Shown: positions 12,651 through 23,914 of the stretch, one piece after another
Layout: every line of letters starts with the position of its first letter
How positions within the stretch are numbered: the first letter of the stretch is position 1
The notes under the pieces: generated by a model
Database searches by the model: none
What the model was told of the DNA's origin: nothing
Seen by the model: only the letters and a program-made list of their open reading frames with translations
Source of the DNA: Galeopsis tetrahit
Lineage: Eukaryota > Streptophyta > Magnoliopsida > Lamiales > Lamiaceae
Direction: 5' to 3'
Length of the DNA: 64,000 bases
NCBI GenBank assembly: GCA_963675135.1
Contig: OY776124.1
Location: forward strand, 23,744,066-23,808,065
Made by a program: the position numbers and the translations under genes

Positions 12651-14482
12651 TCGCACTATAAACAAGTTATAGAAAACAACAACCCTAGAACCAATGTGAA
12701 TTGGTAATGGTTAACTCTTTTGCAATTAGTGAAACTTTTCAAAAAGAGAGGATGAGTGAATCGGTGAAAGCGCACTTCCACATTATAGTGGGATAAACTA
12801 GAGTTTTTGAGCACTAACGAATGTGATTTTCCGCAAAATAAAGAAAACATAAAGTTTGCTTGGTCACCAAGCAATCCTACAAAACACTTCATTTTGGTAT
12901 TTTAGAGGTTAAATGGCACTATAAACGAGTTATAGAAAACAACAACCCTAGAACCAATGTGAATTGGTAATGGTTAACTCTTTTGAAATTAGTGAAACTT
13001 TTCAAAAACAGAGAATGAGTGAATCGATGAAAGTGCACTTGCACATTATAGTGGGTTAAACTATAGAGTTTTTGAGCACTGACGAATGCGATTTTTCGCA
13101 AAATAAAGAAAACATAAAGTTTGCTTGGTCACCAAGCAATCCTACAAAACACTTCATTTTGGTATTTTAGAGGTTAAATGGCACTATAAACGAGTTATAG
13201 AAAACAACAACCCTAGAACCAATGTGAATTGGTAATGGTTAACTCTTTTGCAATTAGTGAAACTTTTCAAAAAGGGAGAATGTATGAATCGGAGAAAGTG
13301 CACTTCCACATTATAGTGGGATAAACTATAGAGTTTTTTAGCACTAACGAATGTGATTTTCCGCAAAATAAAGAAAACATAAAGTTTGCTTGGTCACCAA
13401 GCAATCCTACAAAACACTTCATTTTGGTATTTTAGAGGTTAAATGGCACTATAAACGAGTTATAGAAAACAACAACCCTAGAACCAATGTGAATTGGTAA
13501 TGGTTAACTCTTTTGAAATTAGTGAAACTTTTCAAAAACAGAGAATGAGTGAATCGATGAAAGTGCACTTCCACATTATAGTGGGTTAAACTATAGAGTT
13601 TTTGAGCACTAGCGAATGTGATTTTCCGCAAAATAAAGAAAATATAAAGTTTGCTTGGTCACCAAGCAATCCTACAAAACACTTCATTTTGGTATTTTAG
13701 AGGTTAAATGACACTATTATAGAAAACAACAACCCTAGAACCAATGTGAATTGGTAAATTGTTAACTCTTTTGCAATTAGTGGAACTTTTCAAAAAGAGA
13801 GGATGAGTGAATCGGAGAAAGTGCACTTCCACATTATAGTGGGATAAAACTATAGAGTTTTTGAGCACTAACGAATGTGATGTTCCGCAAAATAAAGAAA
13901 ACATAAAGTTTGCTTGGTCACCAAGCAATCCTACAAAACACTTCATTTTGGTATTTTAGAGGTTAAATGGCACTATTATAGAAAACAACAACCCTAGAAC
14001 CAATGTGAATTGGTAATGGTTAACTCTTTTGCAATTAATGAAACTTTTCAAAAAGAGAGGATGAGTGAATCGGAGAAAGTGCAAGTTCACATTATAGTGG
14101 GATAAACTATAGATTTTTTTAGCACTAACGAATGTGATATTCCGCAAAATAAAGAAAACATAAAGTTTGCTTGGTCACCAAGCAATCCTACAAAACACTT
14201 CATTTAGGTATTTTAGAGGTTAAATGGCACTATTATAGAAAACAACAACCCTAGAACCAATGTGAATTGGTAATGGTTAACTCTTTTGCAATTAGTGAAA
14301 CTTTTCAAAAAGAGAGGATGAGTGAATCGGAGAAAGTGCACTTCCACATTATAGTGGGATAAAACTATAGAGTTTTTGAGCACTAACGAATGTGATTTTC
14401 CGCAAAATAAAGAAAACATAAAGTTTGCTTGGTCACCAAGCAATCCTACAAAACACTTCATTTTGGTATTTTAGAGGTTAAA
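12651..14482 (+). repeat. 7-monomer HOR, copy 2 (period 1832 bp)
   Basis: Same string as 10819-12650. Copy-specific substitutions are cacttgcac near 13037, gtgcaagttc near 14080 and gtgatattccg near 14136. Copy 1 instead has caccatgc near 11567 and catatagttt near 12328. The low number of differences points to a recent tandem duplication. Confidence 0.92.
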
Positions 14483-15783
14483 TGGCACTATTATAGAAAA
14501 CAACAACCCTAGAACCAATGTGAATTGGTAATGGTTAACTCTTTTGCAATTAGTGAAACTTTTCAAAAAGAGAGGATGAGTGAATCGGAGAAAGTGCACG
14601 TTCACATTATAGTGGGATAAACTATAGATTTTTTTAGCACTAACGAATGTGATTTTCCGCAAAATAAAGAAAACATAAAGTTTGCTTGGTCACCAAGCAA
14701 TCCTACAAAACACTTCATTTTGGTATTTTAGAGGTTAAATGACACTATTATAGAAAACAACAACCCTAGAACCAATATGATTTGGTAATGGTTAACTCTT
14801 TTGCAATTAGTGAAACTTTTCAAAAACAGAGAATGAGTGAATCGGAGAAAGTGCACTTCCACATTATAGTGGGATAAACTATAGATTTTTTTAGCACTAA
14901 CGAATGTGATTTTCCGCAAAATAAAGAAAACATAAAGTTTTCTTGGTCACCAAGAAATCATACAAAACACTTCATCTTGGTAGTTTTGAGGTTAAATGGC
15001 ACTATAAACGAGTTATAGAAAACAACAACCCTAGAACCAATGTGAATTGGTAATGGTTAACTCTTTTGTAGTTAGTGAAACTTTTCAAAAAGAGAGAATG
15101 TGTGAATCGGAGAAAGTGCACTTCCACATTATAGTGGGATAAACTAGAGTTTTTGAGCACTGACGAATGCGATTTTTCGCAAAATAAAGAAAACATAAAG
15201 TTTGCTTGGTCACCAAGCAATCCTACAAAACACTTCATTTTGGTATTTTAGAGGTTAAATGGCACTATAAACGAGTTACAGAAAACAACAACCCTAGAAC
15301 CAATGTGAATTGGTAATGGTTAACTCTTTTGAAATTAGTGAAACTTTTCAAAAACAGAGAATGAGTGAATCGATGAAAGTGCACTTCCACATTATAGTGG
15401 GTTAAACTATAGAGTTTTTTAGCACTAACGAATGTGATTTTCCGCAAAATAAAGAAAACATAAAGTTTGCTTGGTCACCAAGCAATCCTACAAAACACTT
15501 CATTTTGGTATTTTAGAGGTTAAATGACACTATTATAGAAAACAACAACCCTAGAACCAATGTGAATTGGTAAATTGTTAACTCTTTTGCAATTAGTGGA
15601 ACTTTTCAAAAATAGAGGATGAGTGAATCGGAGAAAGTGCACTTCCACATTATAGTGGGATAAAACTATAGAGTTTTTGAGCACTAACGAATGTGATTTT
15701 CCGCAAAATAAAGAAAACATAAAGTTTGCTTGGTCACCAAGCAATCCTACAAAACACTTCATTTTGGTATTTTAGAGGTTAAA
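14483..15783 (+). repeat. Monomers S S L L S between HOR copies
   Basis: Heads lie at 14483, 14740, 14997, 15260 and 15525. The unit at 14740 carries the accaatatgatttgg variant of the left edge, and 14997 is the catcttggtag-linked L subtype. Its second half has switched to the cactgacgaatgcg / ttttcgc type, so it is a mosaic. No non-satellite sequence is present. Confidence 0.85.
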
Positions 15784-17345
15784 TGGCACTATAAACGAGT
15801 TATAGAAAACAACAACCCTAGAACCAATGTGAATTGGTAATGGTTAACTCTTTTGCAATTAGTGAAACTTTTCAAAAAGAGAGGATGAGTGAATCGGTGA
15901 AAGCGCACTTCCACATTATAGTGGGATAAACTAGAGTTTTTGAGCACTAACGAATGTGATTTTCCGCAAAATAAAGAAAACATAAAGTTTGCTTGGTCAC
16001 CAAGCAATCCTACAAAACACTTCATTTTGGTATTTTAGAGGTTAAATGGCACTATAAACGAGTTATAGAAAACAACAACCCTAGAACCAATGTGAATTGG
16101 TAATGGTTAACTCTTTTGAAATTAGTGAAACTTTTCAAAAACAGAGAATGAGTGAATCGATGAAAGTGCACTTCCACATTATAGTGGGTTAAACTATAGA
16201 GTTTTTGAGCACTGACGAATGCGATTTTTCGCAAAATAAAGAAAACATAAAGTTTGCATGGTCACCAAGCAATCCTACAAAACACTTCATTTTGGTATTT
16301 TAGAGGTTAAATGGCACTATAAACGAGTTATAGAAAACAACAACCCTAGAACCAATGTGAATTGGTAATGGTTAACTCTTTTGCAATTAGTGAAACTTTT
16401 CAAAAAGGGAGAATGTATGAATCGGAGAAAGTGCACTTCCACATTATAGTGGGATAAACTATAGAGTTTTTTAGCACTAACGAATGTGATTTTCCGCAAA
16501 ATAAAGAAAACATAAAGTTTGCTTGGTCACCAAGCAATCCTACAAAACACTTCATTTTGGTATTTTAGAGGTTAAATGGCACTATAAACGAGTTATAGAA
16601 AACAACAACCCTAGAACCAATGTGAATTGGTAATGGTTAACTCTTTTGAAATTAGTGAAACTTTTCAAAAACAAAGAATGAGTGAATCGATGAAAGTGCA
16701 CTTCCACATTATAGTGGGTTAAACTATAGAGTTTTTGAGCACTAGCGAATGTGATTTTCCGCAAAATAAAGAAAATATAAAGTTTGCTTGGTCACCAAGC
16801 AATCCTACAAAACACTTCATTTTGGTATTTTAGAGGTTAAATGACACTATTATAGAAAACAACAACCCTAGAACCAATGTGAATTGGTAAATTGTTAACT
16901 CTTTTGCAATTAGTGGAACTTTTCAAAAAGAGAGGATGAGTGAATCGGAGAAAGTGCACTTCCACATTATAGTGGGATAAAACTATAGAGTTTTTGAGCA
17001 CTAACGAATGTGATGTTCCGCAAAATAAAGAAAACATAAAGTTTGCTTGGTCACCAAGCAATCCTACAAAACACTTCATTTTGGTATTTTAGAGGTTAAA
17101 TGGCACTATTATAGAAAACAACAACCCTAGAACCAATGTGAATTGGTAATGGTTAACTCTTTTGCAATTAATGAAACTTTTCAAAAAGAGAGGATGAGTG
17201 AATCGGAGAAAGTGCACGTTCACATTATAGTGGGATAAACTATAGATTTTTTTAGCACTAACGAATGTGATTTTCCGCAAAATAAAGAAAACATAAAGTT
17301 TGCTTGGTCACCAAGCAATCCTACAAAACACTTCATTTAGGTATT
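15784..17345 (+). repeat. Related HOR, third (partial) copy of the 1832-bp unit
   Basis: Heads at 15784, 16047, 16312, 16577, 16842 and 17101 match the first six monomers of the 1832-bp HOR, including gtgatgttccg and gcaattaatg, but the first head is the ordinary tggcactataaacgag. Private changes include gtttgcatgg near 16254 and acaaagaatg near 16671. The following monomers depart from the HOR. The block is itself copied to 24961-26522 (offset 9177). Confidence 0.88.
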
Positions 17346-18410
17346 TTAGAGGTTAAATGGCACTATTATAGAAAACAACAACCCTAGAACCAATGTGAAT
17401 TGGTAATGGTTAACTCTTTTGCAATTAGTGAAACTTTTCAAAAAGAGAGGATGAGTGAATCGGAGAAAGTGCACGTTCACATTATAGTGGGATAAACTAT
17501 AGATTTTTTTAGCACTAACGAATGTGATTTTCCGCAAAATAAAGAAAACATAAAGTTTGCTTGGTCACCAAGCAATCCTACAAAACACTTCATTTAGGTA
17601 TTTTAGAGGTTAAATGGCACTATAAACGAGTTATAGAAAACAACAACCCTAGAACCAATGTGAATTGGTAATGGTTAACTCTTTTGAAATTAGTGAAACT
17701 TTTCAAAAACAGAGAATGAGTGAATCGGAGAAAGTGCACTTCCACATTATAGTGGGTTAAACTATAGAGTTTTTGAGCACTAACGAATGTGATTTTCCGC
17801 AAAATAAAGAAAACATAAAGTTTGCTTGGTCACCAAGCAATCCTACAAAACACTTCATTTTGGTATTTTAGTGGTTAAATGGCACTATAAACGAGTTATA
17901 GAAAACAACAACCCTAGAACCAATGTGAATTGGTAATTGTTAACTCTTTTGCAATTAGTGAAACTTTTCAAAATGAGAGGACAATTGAATCGGAGAAAGT
18001 GCACTTGCACATTATAGTGGGATAAAACTATAGAGTTTTTTAGCACTAACGAATGTGATTTTCCGCAAAATAAAGAAAACATAAAGTTTGCTTGGTCACC
18101 AAGCAATCCTACAAAACACTTCATTTTGGTATTTTAGAGGTTAAATGGCACTATAAACGAGTTATAGAAAACAACAACCCTAGAACCAATGTGAATTGGT
18201 AATGGTTAACTCTTTTGAAATTAGTGAAACTTTTCAAAAAGAGAGAATGTATGAATCGGAGAAAGTGCACTTCCACATTATAGTGGGATAAACTATAGAG
18301 TTTTTTAGCACTAACGAATGTGATTTTCCGCAAAATAAAGAAAACATAAAGTTTGCTTGGTCACCAAGCAATCCTACAAAACACTTCATTTTGGTATTTT
18401 AGAGGTTAAA

Positions 18411-18675
18411 TGGCACTATAAACGAGTTATAGAAAACAACAACCCTAGAACCAATGTGAATTGGTAATGGTTAACTCTTTTGCAATTAGTGAAACTTTTC
18501 AAAAAGAGAGAATGTATGAATCGGAGAAAGTGCACTTCCACATTATAGTGGGATAAACTATAGAGTTTTTTAGCACTAACGAATGTGATTTTCCGCAAAA
18601 TAAAGAAAACATAAAGTTTGCTTGGTCACCAAGCAATCCTACAAAACACTTCATTTTGGTATTTTAGAGGTTAAA
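18411..18675 (+). repeat. Representative L-class monomer (265 bp)
   Basis: This unit is given as a type copy. Its head tggcactataaacgag carries the 8-bp segment that defines the L class. Within the head, ctataa (18416-18421) and ttatag (18427-18432) are inverted repeats around the 5-base loop acgag. The unit contains one HpaI-type GTTAAC, one ApaLI-type GTGCAC and one BstEII-type GGTCACC. Body variants here are ttttgcaattag, gagaatgtatg and ttttttagcac; other L units have gaaatt or gaactt, cagagaatgagtg, atcgatg and gggttaaac. Confidence 0.95.
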
Positions 18676-18932
18676 TGGCACTATTATAGAAAACAACAAC
18701 CCTAGAACCAATGTGAATTGGTAATGGTTAACTCTTTTGAAATTAGTGAAACTTTTCAAAAACAGAGAATGAGTGAATCGATGAAAGTGCACTTCCACAT
18801 TATAGTGGGTTAAACTATAGAGTTTTTGAGCACTAGCGAATGTGATTTTCCGCAAAATAAAGAAAACATAAAGTTTGCTTGGTCACCAAGCAATCCTACA
18901 AAACACTTTATTTTGGTATTTTAGAGGTTAAA
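18676..18932 (+). repeat. Representative S-class monomer (257 bp), mosaic body
   Basis: The head tggcactattatag lacks the 8-bp L segment. The rest of the unit (gaaattag, cagagaatgagtg, atcgatg, gggttaaac, cactagcg) is the body otherwise found on L heads, for example at 16577 and 13444. It is therefore a recombinant of S head and L body, with the exchange point between the head and the c/a site about 70 bp in. The same mosaic recurs at 27588, 29148 and 31503 as part of copied blocks. Confidence 0.9.
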
Positions 18933-20235
18933 TGACACTATTATAGAAAACAACAACCCTAGAACCAATGTGAATTGGTAAATTGTTAACTCTTTTGCAA
19001 TTAGTGGAACTTTTCAAAAAGAGAGGATGAGTGAATCGGAGAAAGTGCACTTCCACATTATAGTGGGATAAAACTATAGAGTTTTTGAGCACTAACGAAT
19101 GTGATGTTCCGCAAAATAAAGAAAACATAAAGTTTGCTTGGTCACCAAGCAATCCTACAAAACACTTCATTTTGGTATTTTAGAGGTTAAATGGCACTAT
19201 TATAGAAAACAACAACCCTAGAACCAATGTGAATTGGTAATGGTTAACTCTTTTGCAATTAGTGAAACTTTTCAAAAAGAGAGGATGAGTGAATCGGAGA
19301 AAGTGCACGTTCACATTATAGTGGGATAAACTATAGATTTTTTTAGCACTAACGAATGTGATTTTCCGCAAAATAAAGAAAACATAAAGTTTGCTTGGTC
19401 ACCAAGCAATCCTACAAAACACTTCATTTAGGTATTTTAGAGGTTAAATGGCACTATTATAGAAAACAACAACCCTAGAACCAATGTGAATTGGTAATGG
19501 TTAACTCTTTTGCAATTAGTGAAACTTTTCAAAAAGAGAGGATGAGTGAATCGGAGAAAGTGCACGTTCACATTATAGTGGGATAAACTATAGATTTTTT
19601 TAGCACTAACGAATGTGATTTTCCGCAAAATAAAGAAAACATAAAGTTTGCTTGGTCACCAAGCAATCCTACAAAACACTTCATTTAGGTATTTTAGAGG
19701 TTAAATGGCACTATAAACGAGTTATAGAAAACAACAACCCTAGAACCAATGTGAATTGGTAATGGTTAACTCTTTTGAAATTAGTGAAACTTTTCAAAAA
19801 CAGAGAATGAGTGAATCGATGAAAGTGCACTTCCACATTATAGTGGGTTAAACTATAGAGTTTTTGAGCACTAACGAATGTGATTTTCCGCAAAATAAAG
19901 AAAACATAAAGTTTGCTTGGTCACCAAGCAATCCTACAAAACACTTCATTTAGATATTTTAGAGGTTAAATGGCACTATAAACGAGTTATAGAAAACAAC
20001 AACCCTAGAACCAATGTGAATTGGTAATGGTTAACTCTTTTGCAATTAGTGAAACTTTTCAAAAAGAGAGAATGTATGAATCGGAGAAAGTGCACTTCCA
20101 CATTATAGTGGGATAAACTATAGAGTTTTTTAGCACTAACGAATGTGATTTTCCGCAAAATAAAGAAAACATAAAGTTTGCTTGGTCACCAAGCAATCCT
20201 ACAAAACACTTCATTTTGGTATTTTAGAGGTTAAA
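18676..20235 (+). repeat. 6-monomer HOR (1560 bp), ancestral-looking single copy
   Basis: Heads 18676, 18933, 19192, 19449, 19706 and 19971 (S S S S L L) correspond to three copies at 27588, 29148 and 31503. This copy has aagcaatcc near 19149 and tggcactatt at 19449, whereas all three right-hand copies have aagtaatcc and tggcaccatt. It therefore appears to be the version before local amplification. Confidence 0.88.
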
Positions 20236-23200
20236 TGGCACTATAAACGAGTTATAGAAAACAACAACCCTAGAACCAATGTGAATTGGTAATGGTTAAC
20301 TCTTTTGCAATTAGTGAAACTTTTCAAAAAGAGAGAATGTATGAATCGGAGAAAGTGCACTTCCACATTATAGTGGGATAAACTATAGAGTTTTTTAGCA
20401 CTAACGAATGTGATTTTCCGCAAAATAAAGAAAACATAAAGTTTGCTTGGTCACCAAGCAATCCTACAAAACACTTCATTTTGGTATTTTAGAGGTTAAT
20501 TGGCACTATAAACGAGTTATAGAAAACAACAACCCTAGAACCAATGTGAATTGGTAATGGTTAACTCTTTTGAAATTAGTGAAACTTTTCAAAAACAGAG
20601 AATGAGTGAATCGATGAAAGTGCACTTCCACATTATAGTGGGTTAAACTATAGAGTTTTTGAGCACTAACGAATGCGATTTTCCGCAAAATAAAGAAAAC
20701 ATAAAGTTTGCTTGGTCACCAAGAAATCCTACAAAACACTTCATTTTGGTATTTTAGAGGTTAAATGACACTATTATAGAAAACAACAACCCTAGAACCA
20801 ATGTGAATTGGTAATTGTTAACTCTTTTGCAATTAGTGAAACTTTTCAAAAAGAGAGGATGAGTGAATCGGAGAAAGTGCACTTCCACATTATAGTGGGA
20901 TAAAACTATAGAGTTTTTGAGCACTAACGAATGTGATTTTCCGCAAAATAAAGAAAACATAAAGTTTGCTTGGTCACCAAGCAATCCTACAAAACACTTC
21001 ATTTTGGTATTTTAGAGGTTAAATGGCATTATTATAGAAACAACAACCCTAGAACCAATTCACTAAACGAGTTATAGAAAACAACAACCCTAGAACCAAT
21101 GTGAATTGGTAATGGTTAAATCTTTTGAACTTAGTGAAACTTTTCAAAAACAGAGAATGAGTGAATCGATGAAAGTGCACTTCCACATTATAGTGGGTTA
21201 AACTATAGATTTTTTGAGCACTAACGAATGCGATTTTTCGCAAAATAAAGAAAACATAAAGTTTGCTTGGTCACCAAGCAATCCTACAAAACACTTCATT
21301 TTGGTATTTTAGAGGTTAAATGGCACTATTATAGAAAACAACAACCCTAGAACCAATGTGAATTGGTAATGGTTAACTCTTTTGCAATTAGTGAAACTTT
21401 TCAAAAAGAGAGGATGAGTGAATCGGAGAAAGTGCACGTCCACATTATAGTGGGATAAAACTATAGAGTTTTTGAGCACTAACGAATGTGATTTTCCGCA
21501 AAATAAAGAAAACATAAAGTTTGCTTGGTCACCAAGCAATCCTACAAAACACTTCATTTTGGTATATTAGAGGTTAAATGGCACTATAAACGAATTATAG
21601 AAAACAACAACCCTAGAACCAATGTGAATTGGTAATGGTTAACTCTTTTGTAGTTAGTGAAACTTTTCAAAAAGAGAGAATGTATGAATCGGAGAAAGTG
21701 CACTTCCACATTATAGTGGGATAAACTATATAGTTTTTTAGCACTAACGAATGTGATTTTCCGCAAAATAAAGAAAACATAAAGTTTGCTTGGTCACCAA
21801 GCAATCCTACAAAACACTTCATTTTGGTATTTTAGAGGTTAAATGGCACTATTATAGAAAACAACAACCCTAGAACCAATGTGAATTGGTAATGGTTAAC
21901 AATTTTGCAATTAGTGAAACTTTTCAAAAAGAGAGGATGTGTGAATCGGAGAAAGTGCACGTCCACATTATAGTGGGATAAAACTATAGAGTTTTTGAGC
22001 ACTAACGAATGTGATTTTCCGCAAAATAAAGAAAACATAAATTTTTCTTGGTCACCAAGCAATCCTACAAAACACTTCATTTTGGTATATTAGAGGTTAA
22101 ATGGCACTATAAACGAGTTATAGAAAACAACAACCCTAGAACCAATGTGAATTGGTAATGGTTAACTCTTTTGTATTTAGTGAAACTTTTCAAAAAGAGA
22201 GAATGTGTGAATCGGAGAAAGTGCACTTCCACATTATAGTGGGATAAACTAGAGTTTTTGAGCACTAACGAATGTGATTTTCCGCAAAATAAAGAAAACA
22301 TAAAGTTTGCTTGGTCACCAAGCAATCCTACAAAACACTTCATTTTGGTATTTTAGAGGTTAAATGGCACTATTATAGAAAACAACAACCCTAGAACCAA
22401 TGTGAATTGGTAATGGTTAACTCTTTTGCAATTAGTGAAACTTTTCAAAAAGAGAGGATGAGTGAATCGGAGAAAGTGCACGTCCACATTATAGTGGGAT
22501 AAAACTATAGAGTTTTTGAGCACTAACGAATGCGATTTTCCGCAAAATAAAGAAAACATAAAGTTTGCTTGGTCGCCAAGCAATCCTACAAAACACTTCA
22601 TTTTGGTATATTAGAGGTTAAATGGCACTATAAACGAGTTATAGAAAACAACAACCCTAGAACCAATGTGAATTGGTAATGGTTAACTCTTTTGAACTTA
22701 GTGAAACTTTTCAAAAACAGAGAATGAGTGAATCGATTAAAGTGCACTTCCACATTATAGTGGGTTAAACTATAGAGTTTTTGAGCACTGACGAATGTGA
22801 TTTTTCGCAAAATAGAGAAAACATAAAGTTTGCTTGGTCACCAAGCAATCCTACAAAACACTTCATTTTGGTATTTTAGAGGTTAAATGGCACTATTATA
22901 GAAAACAACAACCCTAGAACCAATGTGAATTGGTAATGGTTAACTCTTTTGCAATAAGTGAAACTTTTCAAAAAGAGAGGATGAGTGAATCGGAGAAAGT
23001 GCACGTCCACATTATAGTGGGATAAAACTATAGAGTTTTTGAGCACTAACGAATGTGATTTTCCGCAAAATAAAGAAAACATAAAGTTTGCTTGGTCACC
23101 AAGCAATCCTACAAAACACTTCATTTTGGTATTTTAGAGGTTAAATGACACCATTATAGAAAACAACAACCCTAGAACCAATGTGAATTGGTAATGGTTA

Positions 23201-23914
23201 ACTCTTTTGTAGTTAGTGAAACTTTTCAAAAAGAGAGAATGTGTGAATCGGAGAAAGTGCGCTTCCACATTATAGTGGGTTAAACTATAGAGTTTTTGAG
23301 CACTAACGAATGTGATTTTCCGCAAAATAAAGAAAACATAAAGTTTGCTTGGTCACCAAGCAATCCTACAAAACACTTCATTTTGGTATTTTAGAGGTTA
23401 AATGACACCATTATAGAAAACAACAACCCTAGAACCAATATGAATTGGTAATTGTTAACTCTTTTGAAATTAGTGAAACTTTTCAAAAACAGAGAATGAG
23501 TGAATCGATGAAAGTGCACTTCCACATTATAGTGGGTTAAACTATAGAGTTTTTGAGCACTAACGAATGCGATTTTCCGCAAAATAAAGAAAACATAAAG
23601 TTTGCTAGGTCACCAAGCAATCCTACAAAACACTTCTTTTTGGTATTTTAGAGGTTAAATAGCACTATTATAGAAAACAACAACCCTAGAACCAATGTGA
23701 ATTGGTAATGGTTAACTCTTTTGCAATTAGTGGAACTTTTCAAAAAGAGAGGATGAGTGAATCGGTGAAAGCGCACTTCCACATTATAGTGGGATAAACT
23801 AGAGTTTTTGAGCACTAACGAATGTGATTTTCCGCAAAATAAAGAAAACATAAAGTTTGCTTGGTCACCAAGCAATCCTACAAAACACTTCTTTTTGGTA
23901 TTTTAGAGGTTAAA
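20236..23914 (+). repeat. Segment copied twice to the right (+12827 and +21247)
   Basis: Units from about 20501 to 22600 recur at +12827/12828 (33328-35428), and units from 20766 to about 23914 recur at +21247 (42013-45160). The 38-bp extra head at 21024 is in all copies. Marker sets include ggttaacaattttg near 21895, aaatagagaaaac near 22810, tgcgcttcc near 23258, gtttgctaggtc near 23603 and the tagcac head at 23660. The offset changes by 1 bp because the extra head here has gaaacaac, one a fewer than in the other copies. Confidence 0.86.
21024..21060 (+). repeat. Partial monomer: extra 37-bp head, copy 1
   Basis: A monomer head (tggcattattatagaaac through agaaccaatt) is followed at once by another head fragment, cactaaacgagttatag, so the first ~37 bp of a monomer are duplicated. 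The rest of the first monomer is missing. The same junction is found at 33851, 35451 and 42271, which makes it a unique tag for tracing copied segments. Confidence 0.93.

Larger units (their letters stand above)
17346..20235 (+). repeat. Monomer string copied at +8912 / +9177
   Basis: Heads lie at 17358, 17615, 17880, 18146, 18411, 18676, 18933, 19192, 19449, 19706 and 19971. The block from 17880 recurs 8912 bp to the right (26792 onward), sharing gaggacaattg near 17977 / 26889 and cacttgcac. The change from offset 9177 to 8912 is explained by loss of one 265-bp equivalent in the right copy at 26535, where the S head of 17358 and the body of 17615 are fused. Confidence 0.88.

Noticed and set aside
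22797..22813. Possible CENP-B box: tttcgcaaaatagagaa in some units resembles the TTCG....A half of the 17-bp box.
   Set aside because: The required CGGG half is absent (gaga or aaga instead), and CENP-B boxes of this type are not established in plants.
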